From CAUZIZ01 sp963579905 (GTDB lineage Bacteria; Acidobacteriota; UBA6911; RPQK01; JAJDTT01), in assembly GCA_963579905.1 (NCBI GenBank), contig CAUZIZ010000005.1:1-64000 (forward strand): a stretch of DNA of 64,000 nucleotides, read 5' to 3'. Both the position numbers and the translations under genes were made by a program. Below, in pieces: positions 25,119-34,236 of this stretch. The notes under the pieces were generated by a model. The model ran no database searches, had not been told where the DNA came from, and saw nothing but the letters and a program-made list of their open reading frames with translations. Within the stretch, counting starts at the first letter, position 1, and each line of letters starts with the position of its first letter.

Positions 25119-28100
25119 ATGTTGGGAGCGACGGGAAAGAAGATTGAGTCAGTTCGGAGAAAACTCCGCCTGGAACGTTTGCTCAAGGGCCTCGCCATTC
25201 TGTTTCTGATTCTGGTTTTGGGCTCGATCCTCTCGAGTTATGTTCTCTCCCGTTACAACTTTCCGGAAGAAGTACTGCTCTGGACCAGGATAGTTGGCGT
25301 CGTACTCCTCCTGGGCTTCTTGTTAAAGGTATTGATCCCGGTCTTTCGACAGTCCTCGACTCGTCAGGTGGCGCGTTTTCTGGAGGAGAGGCATCCTCAA
25401 CTTCAACATGGACTGTCGACGGCGGTGGGGCTGAGTGAGGGCGAGACTTCAGGGGATCCGCAGTTGCGAATGCTTCTGGAGCGGGATGTTTGGGAGAAGC
25501 TTCGGAAAATCGCACTTCCGACATTTTATCGAGCACGGAGCAGCCTCCTCTCAATCCTGGCGGTGGTCGTTTCGGTTTTCCTCTTCGGTTATCTGTTCTT
25601 CGGCGGTCCCGAAGCCTTTCGCTACAGTCTTAGCAGGTTGCTCGGGAGCTGGGATGAAATAGGTGAGAGCCCGCTGTATGCGATCTCGGTTTCCCCGGGC
25701 AACACTACCGTAGCAAAGCATGCAGACGTTGAAGTTCGAGCCTCCCTGACTGGATTCTCCTCAGAAGATGTCAGGCTGCAGGCCCGCTATGAAGATGATC
25801 CCGCCTGGCAGGAAACCCTCATGCGACCCGATTTCGACAGCGGGGATCTTGTTTTCCTCTTCTTCGACGTGAGGGAAGCGATGGACTACTACGTCGAAGC
25901 CGATGGTATTCAATCGGATACCTTCCGGATCTCAGTCTCGGAACTACCAAACATCGAAAAACTCGAAGTCAGGCTCGTTTTCCCCCGGTACACGGGCTTG
26001 AAACCGGCAACCTTGGAGGATGAAGGTGACATTGAGGCAGTTGTGGGAACCCGGGCAGAGCTGAACATCCGGACCGATCAGCCGGTGGAGGGAGGCCTGA
26101 TTCGACTGGAAGAAGCCGGCGACGTTCTTTTAAAGAAGGTGAGTCCACAACACCTTACTGCCGACCTCAAGGTGTCTCGCGACGACTACTATCGAATTCA
26201 CCTGCAGAATCAAGAAGAGGTCTGGTATCCGGCATCGGACGAATTCCTGATCCGGGCGCTCGAGGATCAGCCGCCTCTGGTTTCCTTCAAGTCGCCAGGG
26301 CGGGATCAGAGAGTAACGAACATCGAGGAGGTCTTTGCCGAGGTGAAGGCGCAAGATGACTACGGCATCGGGAAGACCCGCATCCACTTCTCGGTCAACG
26401 GAGATTCCGAGCAGGCAGTCAAATTGAATCAGCCCGCTGGCTCGCGCTCCTTCGTCACATCTCACACCTTTTATCTGGAAGAATTCGGCTTGTCTCCAGG
26501 GGATTTCGTCTCCTACTACGCCCAGGCCGACGACGCTATCTCGTCTTCGGTCACCGACATCTACTTCCTGGAAGTGGAGCCTTACGATCGGGAGTACTAC
26601 CAATCGCAGAGTCAAGGCATGTCCATTCCAGCCAGTAACAAAGAAGATCTCAAGCTTGCCAAGCGGCAGAAAGAGATCATTGTGGCCACTTTCAAGCTGC
26701 GTTTCGAAAAGAGTTCCCGCGCGGGCTTCAAAGAGGATATCCAAACCCTGGCTCTGGTACAGCAGAGGCTCCAAGGACAGACCCAGACCCTGATTGATCG
26801 ACTTGAGCTGAGACGGACAGCCGCAGCCGACCCTCGCTTTCAGAAAATGGCCGATCACCTGAAACAGGCCGTCGAGCACATGGATCCTGCCCACGATCAT
26901 TTGAGCAAGTCCGCTCCCAAGAAGGCGCTGCCAGAGGAGCAAAAGGCCCTCCAGCAGCTTCTCCGCGCCGAAGCCCTGTTCAAGGAAATCCAGGTTTCCT
27001 TCTCTCAGAGCCAGTCGGGAGCTCCTGCTTCAGCCCAAGAGCTGGCAGACCTGGTTGATCTGGAGCTGGATCGTACCAAGAATCAGTACGAGACGATGCA
27101 GCAGAGTCAGCAGTTTAAGCGTGAACAGAAACTGGATGAGGCCCTCGAGAAACTGAAGGAGCTTGCTCGCAGACAGGAGCAACTAGCGGAGCGCAAGCGC
27201 CGACAAAGTGGGCAGAGCTCTGCGATGAACAACATGTCACAGCAACAGCTGATGCAAGAGGCGGATCAGCTGGCGAGACAGTTGGAACGATTATCCCGAC
27301 AGCAGAAAGAACAGCAGCTTTCGGGGATCAGTAGTCGACTCCGAGAAGCCGCCAAGCAGATGCGACAGGCTCAGTCCGGGAAGCAGTCGCCGGAGCGGTC
27401 ACAGATGCAGGCTGAACGGGCACTCGAAAGACTTCAGAAAGCAAAGGAGGAGTTGGGTCGGCAGCGACAGAATCAGCGTTCGGAAAGCGTTCAGAAGCTG
27501 AAGGAAGACGCACAGCAGTTGGTGCGCAACCAGGAAAACGTCCTCGACAAACTCGATAGCCTCAAGCAGCGTTTCGGATCTGGGAAAGTGGACCAGGAAA
27601 CCATCCGAGAGCTTCGCAAACTGCTTCGAGAAAAGTCTGGGCTCCAGGAGGATCTCTTCAGCCTGGAGAGCGAGCTGCACCAGTCGGCGCGCCAACTGGA
27701 GTCGAAAGAGCAGGCGACGTCCCGCAAGCTGAAGCAGGCGGGGAACAGCGTTCGCGACAACCAAATCCCAGAGAAGATGCAAGAGGGTTCCCAGCTACTG
27801 TCCCGTGGCTGGGTGGATATGGCGCGGGATAGGGAAGAGGGTGTTGCGAAGGAAGTCGCCAAGCTCTCAGAGAAGGTGGATGCAGCCGAGAAAGCTCTGG
27901 GATCCCAGGGCCAACCCCAAGCCAAGGAAGGCCTGCGAAAGGCGTTGAGCCAGGTTGGCGAGTTGGTTGAGGGTTTGTCCTCCCTGCACCAACGTGCCGC
28001 TGAGAGCGGCACGGAACAGGAGTCGGAGCAAGCTTCAGAGCAGGGGAAGAGTCCCCGAGGCTCCGAGAAAGCTCAGGAGGGAAAGAGTGGCAAGGGCAAA

Positions 28101-28538
28101 GGAAAAGGCGAAAGCAGCGGCGAGTCCGGAAAGGAGGGGACGCCCTCTTCTGCGATGCGCCGGGCGGGAGGACTTCCCAACACCACCGGTGTGGATCCCG
28201 GTCATGTTAGGCGAGAATGGCAGGAGCGTATGAGAGAGGCCAAGTTCCTTCGAGGTCTCCTGAATCAAGAACCCTCTTTACGGCGAGACATGGACAGCCT
28301 GGTGAGGCAGATGAAGAAACTCGATCTGGAGCGGCTGTTCTCTGACCCAGAAGAGATCGACAAGCTCAAGGCCCAGATCATCGCCGGCTTTCACCAGCTA
28401 GAACTGGAAATCAATCGCGCTCTGGAAGATCAATCCGGAAGGCTGAGGTCGAGCTTCGACGAGGACGAAGTGCCGCCGTCTTTTCGGGATCAGGTAGAAG
28501 AGTACTACAGAAGACTCTCCGGCGAGCGCCTGCAATAG
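25119..28538 (+). CDS. Large membrane coiled-coil protein, DUF4175-like
   Basis: A 1139-aa protein, the last gene of the operon. It has three N-terminal hydrophobic segments (LKGLAILFLILVLGSILSSY, an adjacent helix near 50-75, and LLSILAVVVSVFLFGYLFF near 145-165). A beta-rich extracytoplasmic portion with DUF4175-type features follows (VSPGNTTVAKHADVEV, VRLVFPRYTGL, AQDDYGIG). From about 600 to 1000 it is an uninterrupted Gln/Glu/Lys-rich coiled coil, then a Ser/Gly/Lys linker and a conserved helical end (RREWQERMREAKFLRGLL). DUF4175 proteins occur with MoxR/VWA clusters. It could be the scaffold on which the VWA, caspase-like and peptidase proteins assemble (inference). Confidence 0.82.
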   Translation: MLGATGKKIESVRRKLRLERLLKGLAILFLILVLGSILSSYVLSRYNFPEEVLLWTRIVGVVLLLGFLLKVLIPVFRQSSTRQVARFLEERHPQLQHGLSTAVGLSEGETSGDPQLRMLLERDVWEKLRKIALPTFYRARSSLLSILAVVVSVFLFGYLFFGGPEAFRYSLSRLLGSWDEIGESPLYAISVSPGNTTVAKHADVEVRASLTGFSSEDVRLQARYEDDPAWQETLMRPDFDSGDLVFLFFDVREAMDYYVEADGIQSDTFRISVSELPNIEKLEVRLVFPRYTGLKPATLEDEGDIEAVVGTRAELNIRTDQPVEGGLIRLEEAGDVLLKKVSPQHLTADLKVSRDDYYRIHLQNQEEVWYPASDEFLIRALEDQPPLVSFKSPGRDQRVTNIEEVFAEVKAQDDYGIGKTRIHFSVNGDSEQAVKLNQPAGSRSFVTSHTFYLEEFGLSPGDFVSYYAQADDAISSSVTDIYFLEVEPYDREYYQSQSQGMSIPASNKEDLKLAKRQKEIIVATFKLRFEKSSRAGFKEDIQTLALVQQRLQGQTQTLIDRLELRRTAAADPRFQKMADHLKQAVEHMDPAHDHLSKSAPKKALPEEQKALQQLLRAEALFKEIQVSFSQSQSGAPASAQELADLVDLELDRTKNQYETMQQSQQFKREQKLDEALEKLKELARRQEQLAERKRRQSGQSSAMNNMSQQQLMQEADQLARQLERLSRQQKEQQLSGISSRLREAAKQMRQAQSGKQSPERSQMQAERALERLQKAKEELGRQRQNQRSESVQKLKEDAQQLVRNQENVLDKLDSLKQRFGSGKVDQETIRELRKLLREKSGLQEDLFSLESELHQSARQLESKEQATSRKLKQAGNSVRDNQIPEKMQEGSQLLSRGWVDMARDREEGVAKEVAKLSEKVDAAEKALGSQGQPQAKEGLRKALSQVGELVEGLSSLHQRAAESGTEQESEQASEQGKSPRGSEKAQEGKSGKGKGKGESSGESGKEGTPSSAMRRAGGLPNTTGVDPGHVRREWQERMREAKFLRGLLNQEPSLRRDMDSLVRQMKKLDLERLFSDPEEIDKLKAQIIAGFHQLELEINRALEDQSGRLRSSFDEDEVPPSFRDQVEEYYRRLSGERLQ

Positions 28539-28556
28539 CGGGGGCGGGACTAAGCT

Positions 28557-28892
28557 GAAACTTCAAGAATTCGTCGCACGTCCGAACGTCTCACGTCTCT
28601 AGTCCCCGGACAGCGCGTCGAACGGGACCTGTTGGCCGGCAGCATCAACCTACTTCACCAAGACTAGACTCCCCAGACTCTTTTCACGACCTGAGGATGA
28701 ACTACCAGTATGACAAAGCCAAGTCCGTCAGAGCCGCGAACGACTTGAGCCGTTAGCAACATGAGGCCAAGTTCCGAGGAGAGAGCTGGACAACTCTTCC
28801 CCACGCAGTGACACACGATATCGCCTATCCTCGACCGAAGTTTCGCTCTCGAATGGGGCAGCGTAGCGGGGGCGGGACTAAGCTGAAACTTC
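28557..28892 (+). repeat. Repeat array after the VWA/MoxR operon
   Basis: Immediately after the operon stop lies a family A right end with the GAATTCGTCGCACGT tail (28557-28581). Then come a family C copy (28687-28836, GACCTGAGGATGAACTACC to CACGCAGTGACA) and a complete family A element (28837-28892). No gene is seen between 28539 and 29197. Confidence 0.75.
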
Positions 28893-29063
28893 ATCGGCTA
28901 GAAGATCATGCAAGAGACGCCATCTGACAGAGCGGTGATCTTCGTAGGATGGGCACTCTTGCCCGTCACTTTCATCGACGGGCAGGAGTGCCCATCCTAC
29001 AACGGACAGAGTGCTATCGATGTTCGTGGTTCGAGACAACCCAAAGTTTCTTTCTCGAATGGG
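28892..29063. repeat. 172-bp direct repeat with hairpin, copy 2
   Basis: A near-identical copy of 104-276 in the same orientation, with the hairpin at 28944-29000. It continues into a family A element ending GAAACTTC at 29090-29097. The left portion corresponds to integrase codons in copy 1 but no integrase continues here. Confidence 0.8.
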
Positions 29064-29197
29064 CAGCACAGCTGGGGCGGGACTGACCTGAAACTTCATT
29101 CTCGGGCTTGAATAGAAAAGGCCCCGTCGGTACCAGTTCGCTTTTCGCGCACCGGCACCGACGAGGCCGCATTCAGGTAGCGCGGCAGTTCAATTCC

Positions 29198-30643
29198 CTA
29201 CAACGCAAGGGCGTGATCCGGAGAGGACCAGACAGCGCTAGCGGTCTCGATCTCCTGCTCCTGGTCACCGCACTGCGGTGTTCGGCGGAGGGTTGGGCGG
29301 TCCTTCGGCTCCGGGAACTCCGCGCTAATTCCCTTCAGGGTCGCCTTGACCTGCTGGAATTCCTCAGTGTCTACCAGTACCTCCTTCTTGATCGGAAGGC
29401 AGGTAATCTCACCATACGTATTGACGATCCGCTCGTAGAAGGCCGGATGAGTGCGGAAGAAGCTGGCCGACTTGACGTACCCCTTCTCGCTGGCCATCTT
29501 GTCGAAGAACGTGATGAATCCAGAGGGATCGTATCCCGCGTTCCAGGCGTACTGAGCACCCAGCTGATCGGCCTCTTGTTCGAAATCACGACTCACTCCG
29601 AGGAGTGTCAGATTCAAAACCATTCCGAGTCCCATGAAGCCATACTGCAGCGCGTAGTAGGTCCCGATCCCTGGCACCTCCGGTGAGAATGACCGACGCC
29701 ATCTGGGCTGCCTGGTAAAGAATACTGGTGAACTTAGCCTTCTTTTGCAGTCGAGCTCCATGTCGAGCCGTGACGTGGGCAAGCTCATGAGCCAATACCC
29801 CCGCCAGCTCCGATTCCGTCTCAGCTTTCTCGATCAGTCCGGAGTTCACGAAGAGGAAGCCTCCGGGCAGGGCAAAGGCATTGATCTCATCGCTAGCCAG
29901 GACGGTCACTTCGAGGGGAACCGTCAAGTCTGAATGGTCGGCGATCCGCTCTGCAACCTGCTGCACGTACTCGGTCACTTCGGGGTCATCGACCTCTGGA
30001 GGCATCGCGCCCATGGTTCTCATTTCCAGAACCGCCTGCTGACCTATCTAGACGTCTTCTTCCTGCCCTTCCTTTATGACCTGAATTCCAATGTCTCGGC
30101 GTCTCCGTAGCGGCGTTCCCGGACCCGAGCCGACTCAAGGTCGTTTTCAATCTGAAGCTTCTTCGCGGGCCATTCCTTGATGAGTTCGAGTTTGGCCAGC
30201 TTGTTGTCGTAGCCGACCGGAAGCAGCTGGTTACGCTCCAGCTCCTTCTTCTTCAGCTGCTCTTCCAGGTCTAGAACCTGACAGTGCAGATCACTCCTTT
30301 TCTGGCCCATGTCGACGTTGTCTCGAGACTTGGATAGGTTCAGCTCGGCAAGCTGTTCTCGAGTAGCCTGGATTTCTTGTTTTAGGGACTTTTCCTCGCT
30401 CTTCAGTTTTTCCTTCTCTGCCTTCCTCTCCGCTTTCAGCTGCTTCTTGTACGAATCCAGCTCCTTCTTGGAGAAGTTGAATTCATCCGCACTTTCGAGC
30501 AGATCGAGGTAGGATTCTTCCACCAGCACAGATAGCGGCGTTACCGGATCGGGGTCGAGCCAGGCAGCCCACACATTGCTCCAAACCAGCAGGGCGCAGA
30601 GGCCAGTAGCTAAGAACTTGGCGGTGATATTTCTTGTGGCCAT
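29198..30643 (-). pseudogene. M48-family metallopeptidase, disrupted
   Basis: The pieces read as one M48 protein. The ATG at 30643 has GGAGGAG 8 bases upstream and a signal peptide. A charged coiled coil (SKKELDSYKKQLKAERK onward) leads to RERRYGD. Then a one-base frameshift near 30095 moves to a frame reading DIGIQVIKEGQEEDV, an in-frame TAG (30048-30050) and IGQQAVLEMRTMG. The catalytic HELAH and INAFALPGGFLFVNSG are intact. A second frameshift near 29685 leads to GIGTYYALQYGFMGLG, then EQEADQLGAQYA and the C-terminus. The zinc site and the EADQ ligand survive in separate frames. Three lesions make it a pseudogene unless the consensus sequence is wrong. Confidence 0.85.
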
Positions 30644-30865
30644 GATTATTCTCCTCCCCAAAACTGGGGTTTCCTGGGTTGGTCCAGCAGATCGGTGGGG
30701 ACCTGTCTGGACATTTTTCAACTGTGGCGACTCGAACGGGCGAGTCTACGATTGTCGCGTCCTAAGACTCCTGGGGAACCCGGGAGTGTAGCGATTTGGC
30801 TGACCGATCCAACCTGAGTCCCAGGGAAGGGAGAGCCCGGCTTCAATCGTCAGCTGGGGAGTGAG

Positions 30866-31330
30866 GTGCACGATTTTGTGTTTGCCACTCATTCCTCTAA
30901 GCTCCTCCAGGTCTATCATTTACCCTTTTCTGATCTGGCATCTCCGGCTGATGCCCTGGTTCTGCTATATAGAGGAGGCAGAGAGGGAAAAGGTTCGCCA
31001 AGGATTGTAAAGGCTGGCTGGTCCAAGCTGACACTTCTTGACGAAAGGGGAAATCAGAAGGGTGTTGTCAAACAGGGCAGCAGCCGTGAGCTAGCCCGCA
31101 TAATTCAGAAGTTTCCTACTGCGGCGGAGCCATCATCCGCCCTGACTGCGTTTCGCTCGGTCGACCTCCTCGACGTACTGCACGAGTACGAACGCGGAGG
31201 TCTCGGTCGCAAGCCTTGCCAGGACGGCGTTGTCACCGCCTTGCTACGAAAACTTCTGAATTATGCGGGCTGCGCCCCGGCGGACTCAGCTTCGTCTGCG
31301 GATATCTTCCGGGACGACTCAGACAAATAG
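30866..31330 (+). CDS. Hypothetical protein, 154 aa
   Basis: An open frame with a GTG start preceded by GGGGAGTGAG. The amino-acid composition is balanced and globular (LTLLDERGNQKGVVKQGSS, SRELARIIQKF, SVDLLDVLHEYERGGLG). It has no signal peptide or membrane helix and no motif I recognise. It converges on and overlaps the end of the Gfo/Idh gene by 12 bp. It may be real or chance; there is no supporting neighbour. Confidence 0.35.
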   Translation: MHDFVFATHSSKLLQVYHLPFSDLASPADALVLLYRGGREGKGSPRIVKAGWSKLTLLDERGNQKGVVKQGSSRELARIIQKFPTAAEPSSALTAFRSVDLLDVLHEYERGGLGRKPCQDGVVTALLRKLLNYAGCAPADSASSADIFRDDSDK

Positions 31331-32620
31331 TGTCTCGCCCGGCATGGACACCGGGCTGGCAGGCGGTTTCGCGTCCCAGGCATAGGTTTCCGGTGAGAGG
31401 CTTTCTTGAGAATTGAGTGCCTCCTCCCAGGTGAGCGTTTTTCCGGTATAGGCTGACATGCGCGCCATAATGCCCAACAAGGTGCTCTTGGCCATATACT
31501 CGCCGTTGTTGATCACTTCACCCTTCCGGAGTGCTTTGTACATGGCGTTGTGCTCGAGCTGGTGCATGTCTGTTCGTTCGTGTGGCCATTGCCAGGGAGC
31601 CTGTCCGTTGATGCTGTACTCCATCAAGTTGGCCCGCCCCTGGGTGCCGAAGACCAGGTCGATAAACTCACTACTGCAGCGGGGCTGTTGACGAGTCGCA
31701 GCAAAGTGCTTCACGCCATTTTCATACTCGAATACCGCACTGAAGTGGTCATAGATATTTCCGTTTGCTTCACCGATTCGGGTCTGACGGCCCCCGGTAG
31801 CGACACACCGAATGGGGTTCTGATCTTTCATCAGCCACGCAATCTTGTCGAGTTCATGGACGAACTGCTCTACAATGAAGTCCCCGGATAACCAGGTGAA
31901 GTTGTACCAGTTCCGCATCTGCCAATACATGTCGGTATCGCCTGGACTCCGCGGAGCTGTCCGGGAGTATCCATTGAAACGGGTGCTCTCGATTGTGACC
32001 AGATCGCCCAACGCACCTTGGTGTATTTGCCTGATGGTTTTCTGCATACCCGTTTCGTAGCGCCAACAGAGACCAGAGAGGAGAGAGAGATTCTTCTGTT
32101 TGGCCAGCTGGGCCGATTCGAGAATCGATCGGATACCGGGAGCGTCTACGGCCACCGGCTTTTCGGCGAAGACATGCTTTCCGGCCTCGAGACAAGCTCG
32201 CACGTGAATTGGCCGAAAATGAGTGGGCGTAGCCAGCAGGACCACGTCCACGTCTGAGGACAATAGTTGCTGATACGCGTTGAAACCCACGAAACAGTGG
32301 TCCTTGGCGACTCTCACCCGGCTGGATACGTCTTCTGACCGTCCCAGGTTTACGAGGCTCTTGTCCAGTTGATCTGCGAAGGCATCGGCCATTGCAACGA
32401 GTCGGGTATTGGGGTCAGCTCGCAGTGCCTGGACAGCGGCACCGGTCCCCCGGCCACCACAGCCTACCAACCCAATCCGCAGAGTGTCGCTTCCATCGAC
32501 GTAGCCGGCTCTCACGCTGGAAGCGACTCCGGCACCAACAACCGCCGCCGCCGACCGCCTCAGAAAGGCACGTCGCGAGGCTGGAGCATTTTCCTCGATC
32601 ACAGGTTTCTTTTCTTCCAT
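31319..32620 (-). CDS. Tat-exported Gfo/Idh/MocA-family oxidoreductase
   Basis: A 433-aa NAD(P)-dependent sugar or inositol dehydrogenase-like protein. The ATG at 32620 has GGAAGGAA just upstream and is preferred over one 21 bp earlier. A twin-arginine signal (SRRAFLRRSAAAVVGAGVA) is followed by the Rossmann motif RIGLVGCGGRGTGA and the family motif EKPVAVD near the substrate site. The C-terminal half is the usual beta-sheet substrate domain. Such Tat-exported members are abundant in Planctomycetota, Acidobacteriota and Verrucomicrobiota that degrade polysaccharides. The substrate is unknown. It is monocistronic; upstream is repeat DNA. Confidence 0.9.
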   Translation of the reverse strand: MEEKKPVIEENAPASRRAFLRRSAAAVVGAGVASSVRAGYVDGSDTLRIGLVGCGGRGTGAAVQALRADPNTRLVAMADAFADQLDKSLVNLGRSEDVSSRVRVAKDHCFVGFNAYQQLLSSDVDVVLLATPTHFRPIHVRACLEAGKHVFAEKPVAVDAPGIRSILESAQLAKQKNLSLLSGLCWRYETGMQKTIRQIHQGALGDLVTIESTRFNGYSRTAPRSPGDTDMYWQMRNWYNFTWLSGDFIVEQFVHELDKIAWLMKDQNPIRCVATGGRQTRIGEANGNIYDHFSAVFEYENGVKHFAATRQQPRCSSEFIDLVFGTQGRANLMEYSINGQAPWQWPHERTDMHQLEHNAMYKALRKGEVINNGEYMAKSTLLGIMARMSAYTGKTLTWEEALNSQESLSPETYAWDAKPPASPVSMPGETLFV

Positions 32621-32889
32621 CTTGTTCCTTCCTGTATCCACTAAGCTGGGTAAGATGTGCCTATTCTATAGAAGAATTCCTGGATCATCAAAGCGCGAGT
32701 TGTGGGTGCCTCGTGCGGTGCAGGATGGGCAGATGAGCGGTATTCCGACTCGGCACATCCGGGATTGGCGAACGGAAGGCGCGCCAACGTACCCTGAAGG
32801 CGCTTGGAGGTGGACCACTCGCTGCCGAAATCGAGCACTGTATGCTAACCTTTAGGCGGCTACGGTGCGATGAGTTCCAGGTCAGTGGC

Positions 32890-33056
32890 CCCCCAGGAAG
32901 CCCTGGCCCCATTCGAGAAAGAAACCTCAGTGTCCTACCGTGGCACGGGCATCCCTGCCCATGATGACCGATCCGTCGAGCTAAAGGCTCGACAATCACG
33001 GCCTGGAAGGCCGTGCCACGGTTGGGAATCCTGAACCTGGAACCAAATGAAGTTTC
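32890..33056 (-). repeat. Gap 32.6-33.1 kb: reversed repeats
   Basis: The gap holds a reversed family A left half (about 32890-32928, ending CATTCGAGAAAGAAACCTC) and the inverted copy of the double palindrome of 394-462 (32938-33021). A reversed family A right end follows (GAAGTTTCAGCTTAG, from about 33049), directly before the lipoprotein gene. No gene is seen in 32621-33087. Confidence 0.65.
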
Positions 33057-33087
33057 AGCTTAGACTATCGGGAGAAGAAGAGAGTCT

Positions 33088-34158
33088 ATGATCTCCCCAA
33101 GTATTGATTGTTCGGCTGGTTTTGTCCGAGTGAGAAATCCGCAGCGGTGGGGACGCGGGGCCTGGCGAGGCACCTTTGGCCTTCTGCTGATGGTGGCGAT
33201 TGCGGGCTGCTCGCAGGACCCGAAACAAACCTTGATTACCGAAGAGAACCAGGCAGAGCTCTATCAGACCATTAGCAATGGCACCGCGTTGACGCATGAG
33301 GAAGGCAAGCTGCTGGAGGCCTACCTGGGACGACACCGAGATGCACTCGGGGACCGCAAGCTGCCACCAGGAAGAACTATCGAAGAGCTAATCGAAGAGC
33401 AGCGTTTGCTAGCCATTCTCGATCAGTCCAGCTCGGAGGACGGTTCGCCGCCTTCGCAGGATGCCAACGTGTTCCAGAGCGGAGGAAAAGGATCTCAGCC
33501 CAAGGCCGGAAAAAGAGACGCCCAACCGGGCTCTCCTCCCTCCAATGATAAGAGTGGGGGAGACAAGCTCGCGGACGCCGATAGCAAGGACAAGTCTGTT
33601 CCGACCGAACCCGAGGTGGTTGAGCCTCCTGCACCCACAACGGCCGTCATCCCTTCGGGGTCGATACTGCGGGTCCGTTTGAACGAATCCCTGAGTAGCA
33701 AGAAGAACCAGACCGGGCAGTCATTCGAAACAGTGTTGGAGGAGGATCTGGTCGTCGACGGGCATCTTTTGGCCCCAGAGGGAAGCCGCGTCACCGGTTA
33801 CATCAAGGATGCCCAGAAGTCCGGAAAGGTCAAAGGGCGGGCAGCGATGTCTCTGACCCTTACGGATATCGCAGTCGGAGACGAAACCTATGACATCGAC
33901 TCCAACACCTTGAACTTTGAAGCAGACAGTACGGCCAAGCGAGATGCCCAGCGGACCGGTATCGCCACGGGTGTTGGGGCTCTAATCGGTGTCCTGACCG
34001 GAGGCAAGAAGGGGGCGGGGATAGGAGCTGTGATCGGAGCCGGCTTGGGTGGCGGATCCACCGTGATGACTGCCGGAGACGAGGTCGAGTTTGCAGTCGA
34101 ACAGCTCTTCGAGTTCAAGCTGGACGATGAGCTCGAGATGAGAATTGTGTCGCGCTGA
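33088..34158 (+). CDS. Lipoprotein with glycine-zipper segment
   Basis: A 356-aa protein with a lipoprotein signal: a basic N-terminus, then GLLLMVAIAGC with the lipid-attachment Cys. A long Pro/Ser/Asp/Lys-rich linker (about 110-185) precedes a beta-rich domain (IPSGSILRVRLNESLSSKKN, TVLEEDLVVDGHLLAPEGS, VTGYIKDAQKSG) resembling the C-terminal barrel of TrbI/VirB10-like and outer-membrane-associated proteins. A glycine zipper (GIATGVGALIGVL and GAGIGAVIGAGLGGG) follows near 290-325. GGAGAAGAAGAG lies before the ATG; a GTG 42 bp on would give a shorter signal. It is probably envelope-anchored; function unknown. Confidence 0.75.
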   Translation: MISPSIDCSAGFVRVRNPQRWGRGAWRGTFGLLLMVAIAGCSQDPKQTLITEENQAELYQTISNGTALTHEEGKLLEAYLGRHRDALGDRKLPPGRTIEELIEEQRLLAILDQSSSEDGSPPSQDANVFQSGGKGSQPKAGKRDAQPGSPPSNDKSGGDKLADADSKDKSVPTEPEVVEPPAPTTAVIPSGSILRVRLNESLSSKKNQTGQSFETVLEEDLVVDGHLLAPEGSRVTGYIKDAQKSGKVKGRAAMSLTLTDIAVGDETYDIDSNTLNFEADSTAKRDAQRTGIATGVGALIGVLTGGKKGAGIGAVIGAGLGGGSTVMTAGDEVEFAVEQLFEFKLDDELEMRIVSR

Positions 34159-34236
34159 AGTGGCCTTCCAGCCCAATAATCTCCTTTGGGTTGATTGTTC
34201 ACTCGACGCGCCGGATTCGAGGTGAACCCCAAGCTA

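Noticed and set aside
29108..29686. Plus-strand 192-aa open frame
   Set aside because: It is antisense to the recognisable M48 peptidase sequence and has no coding character of its own.
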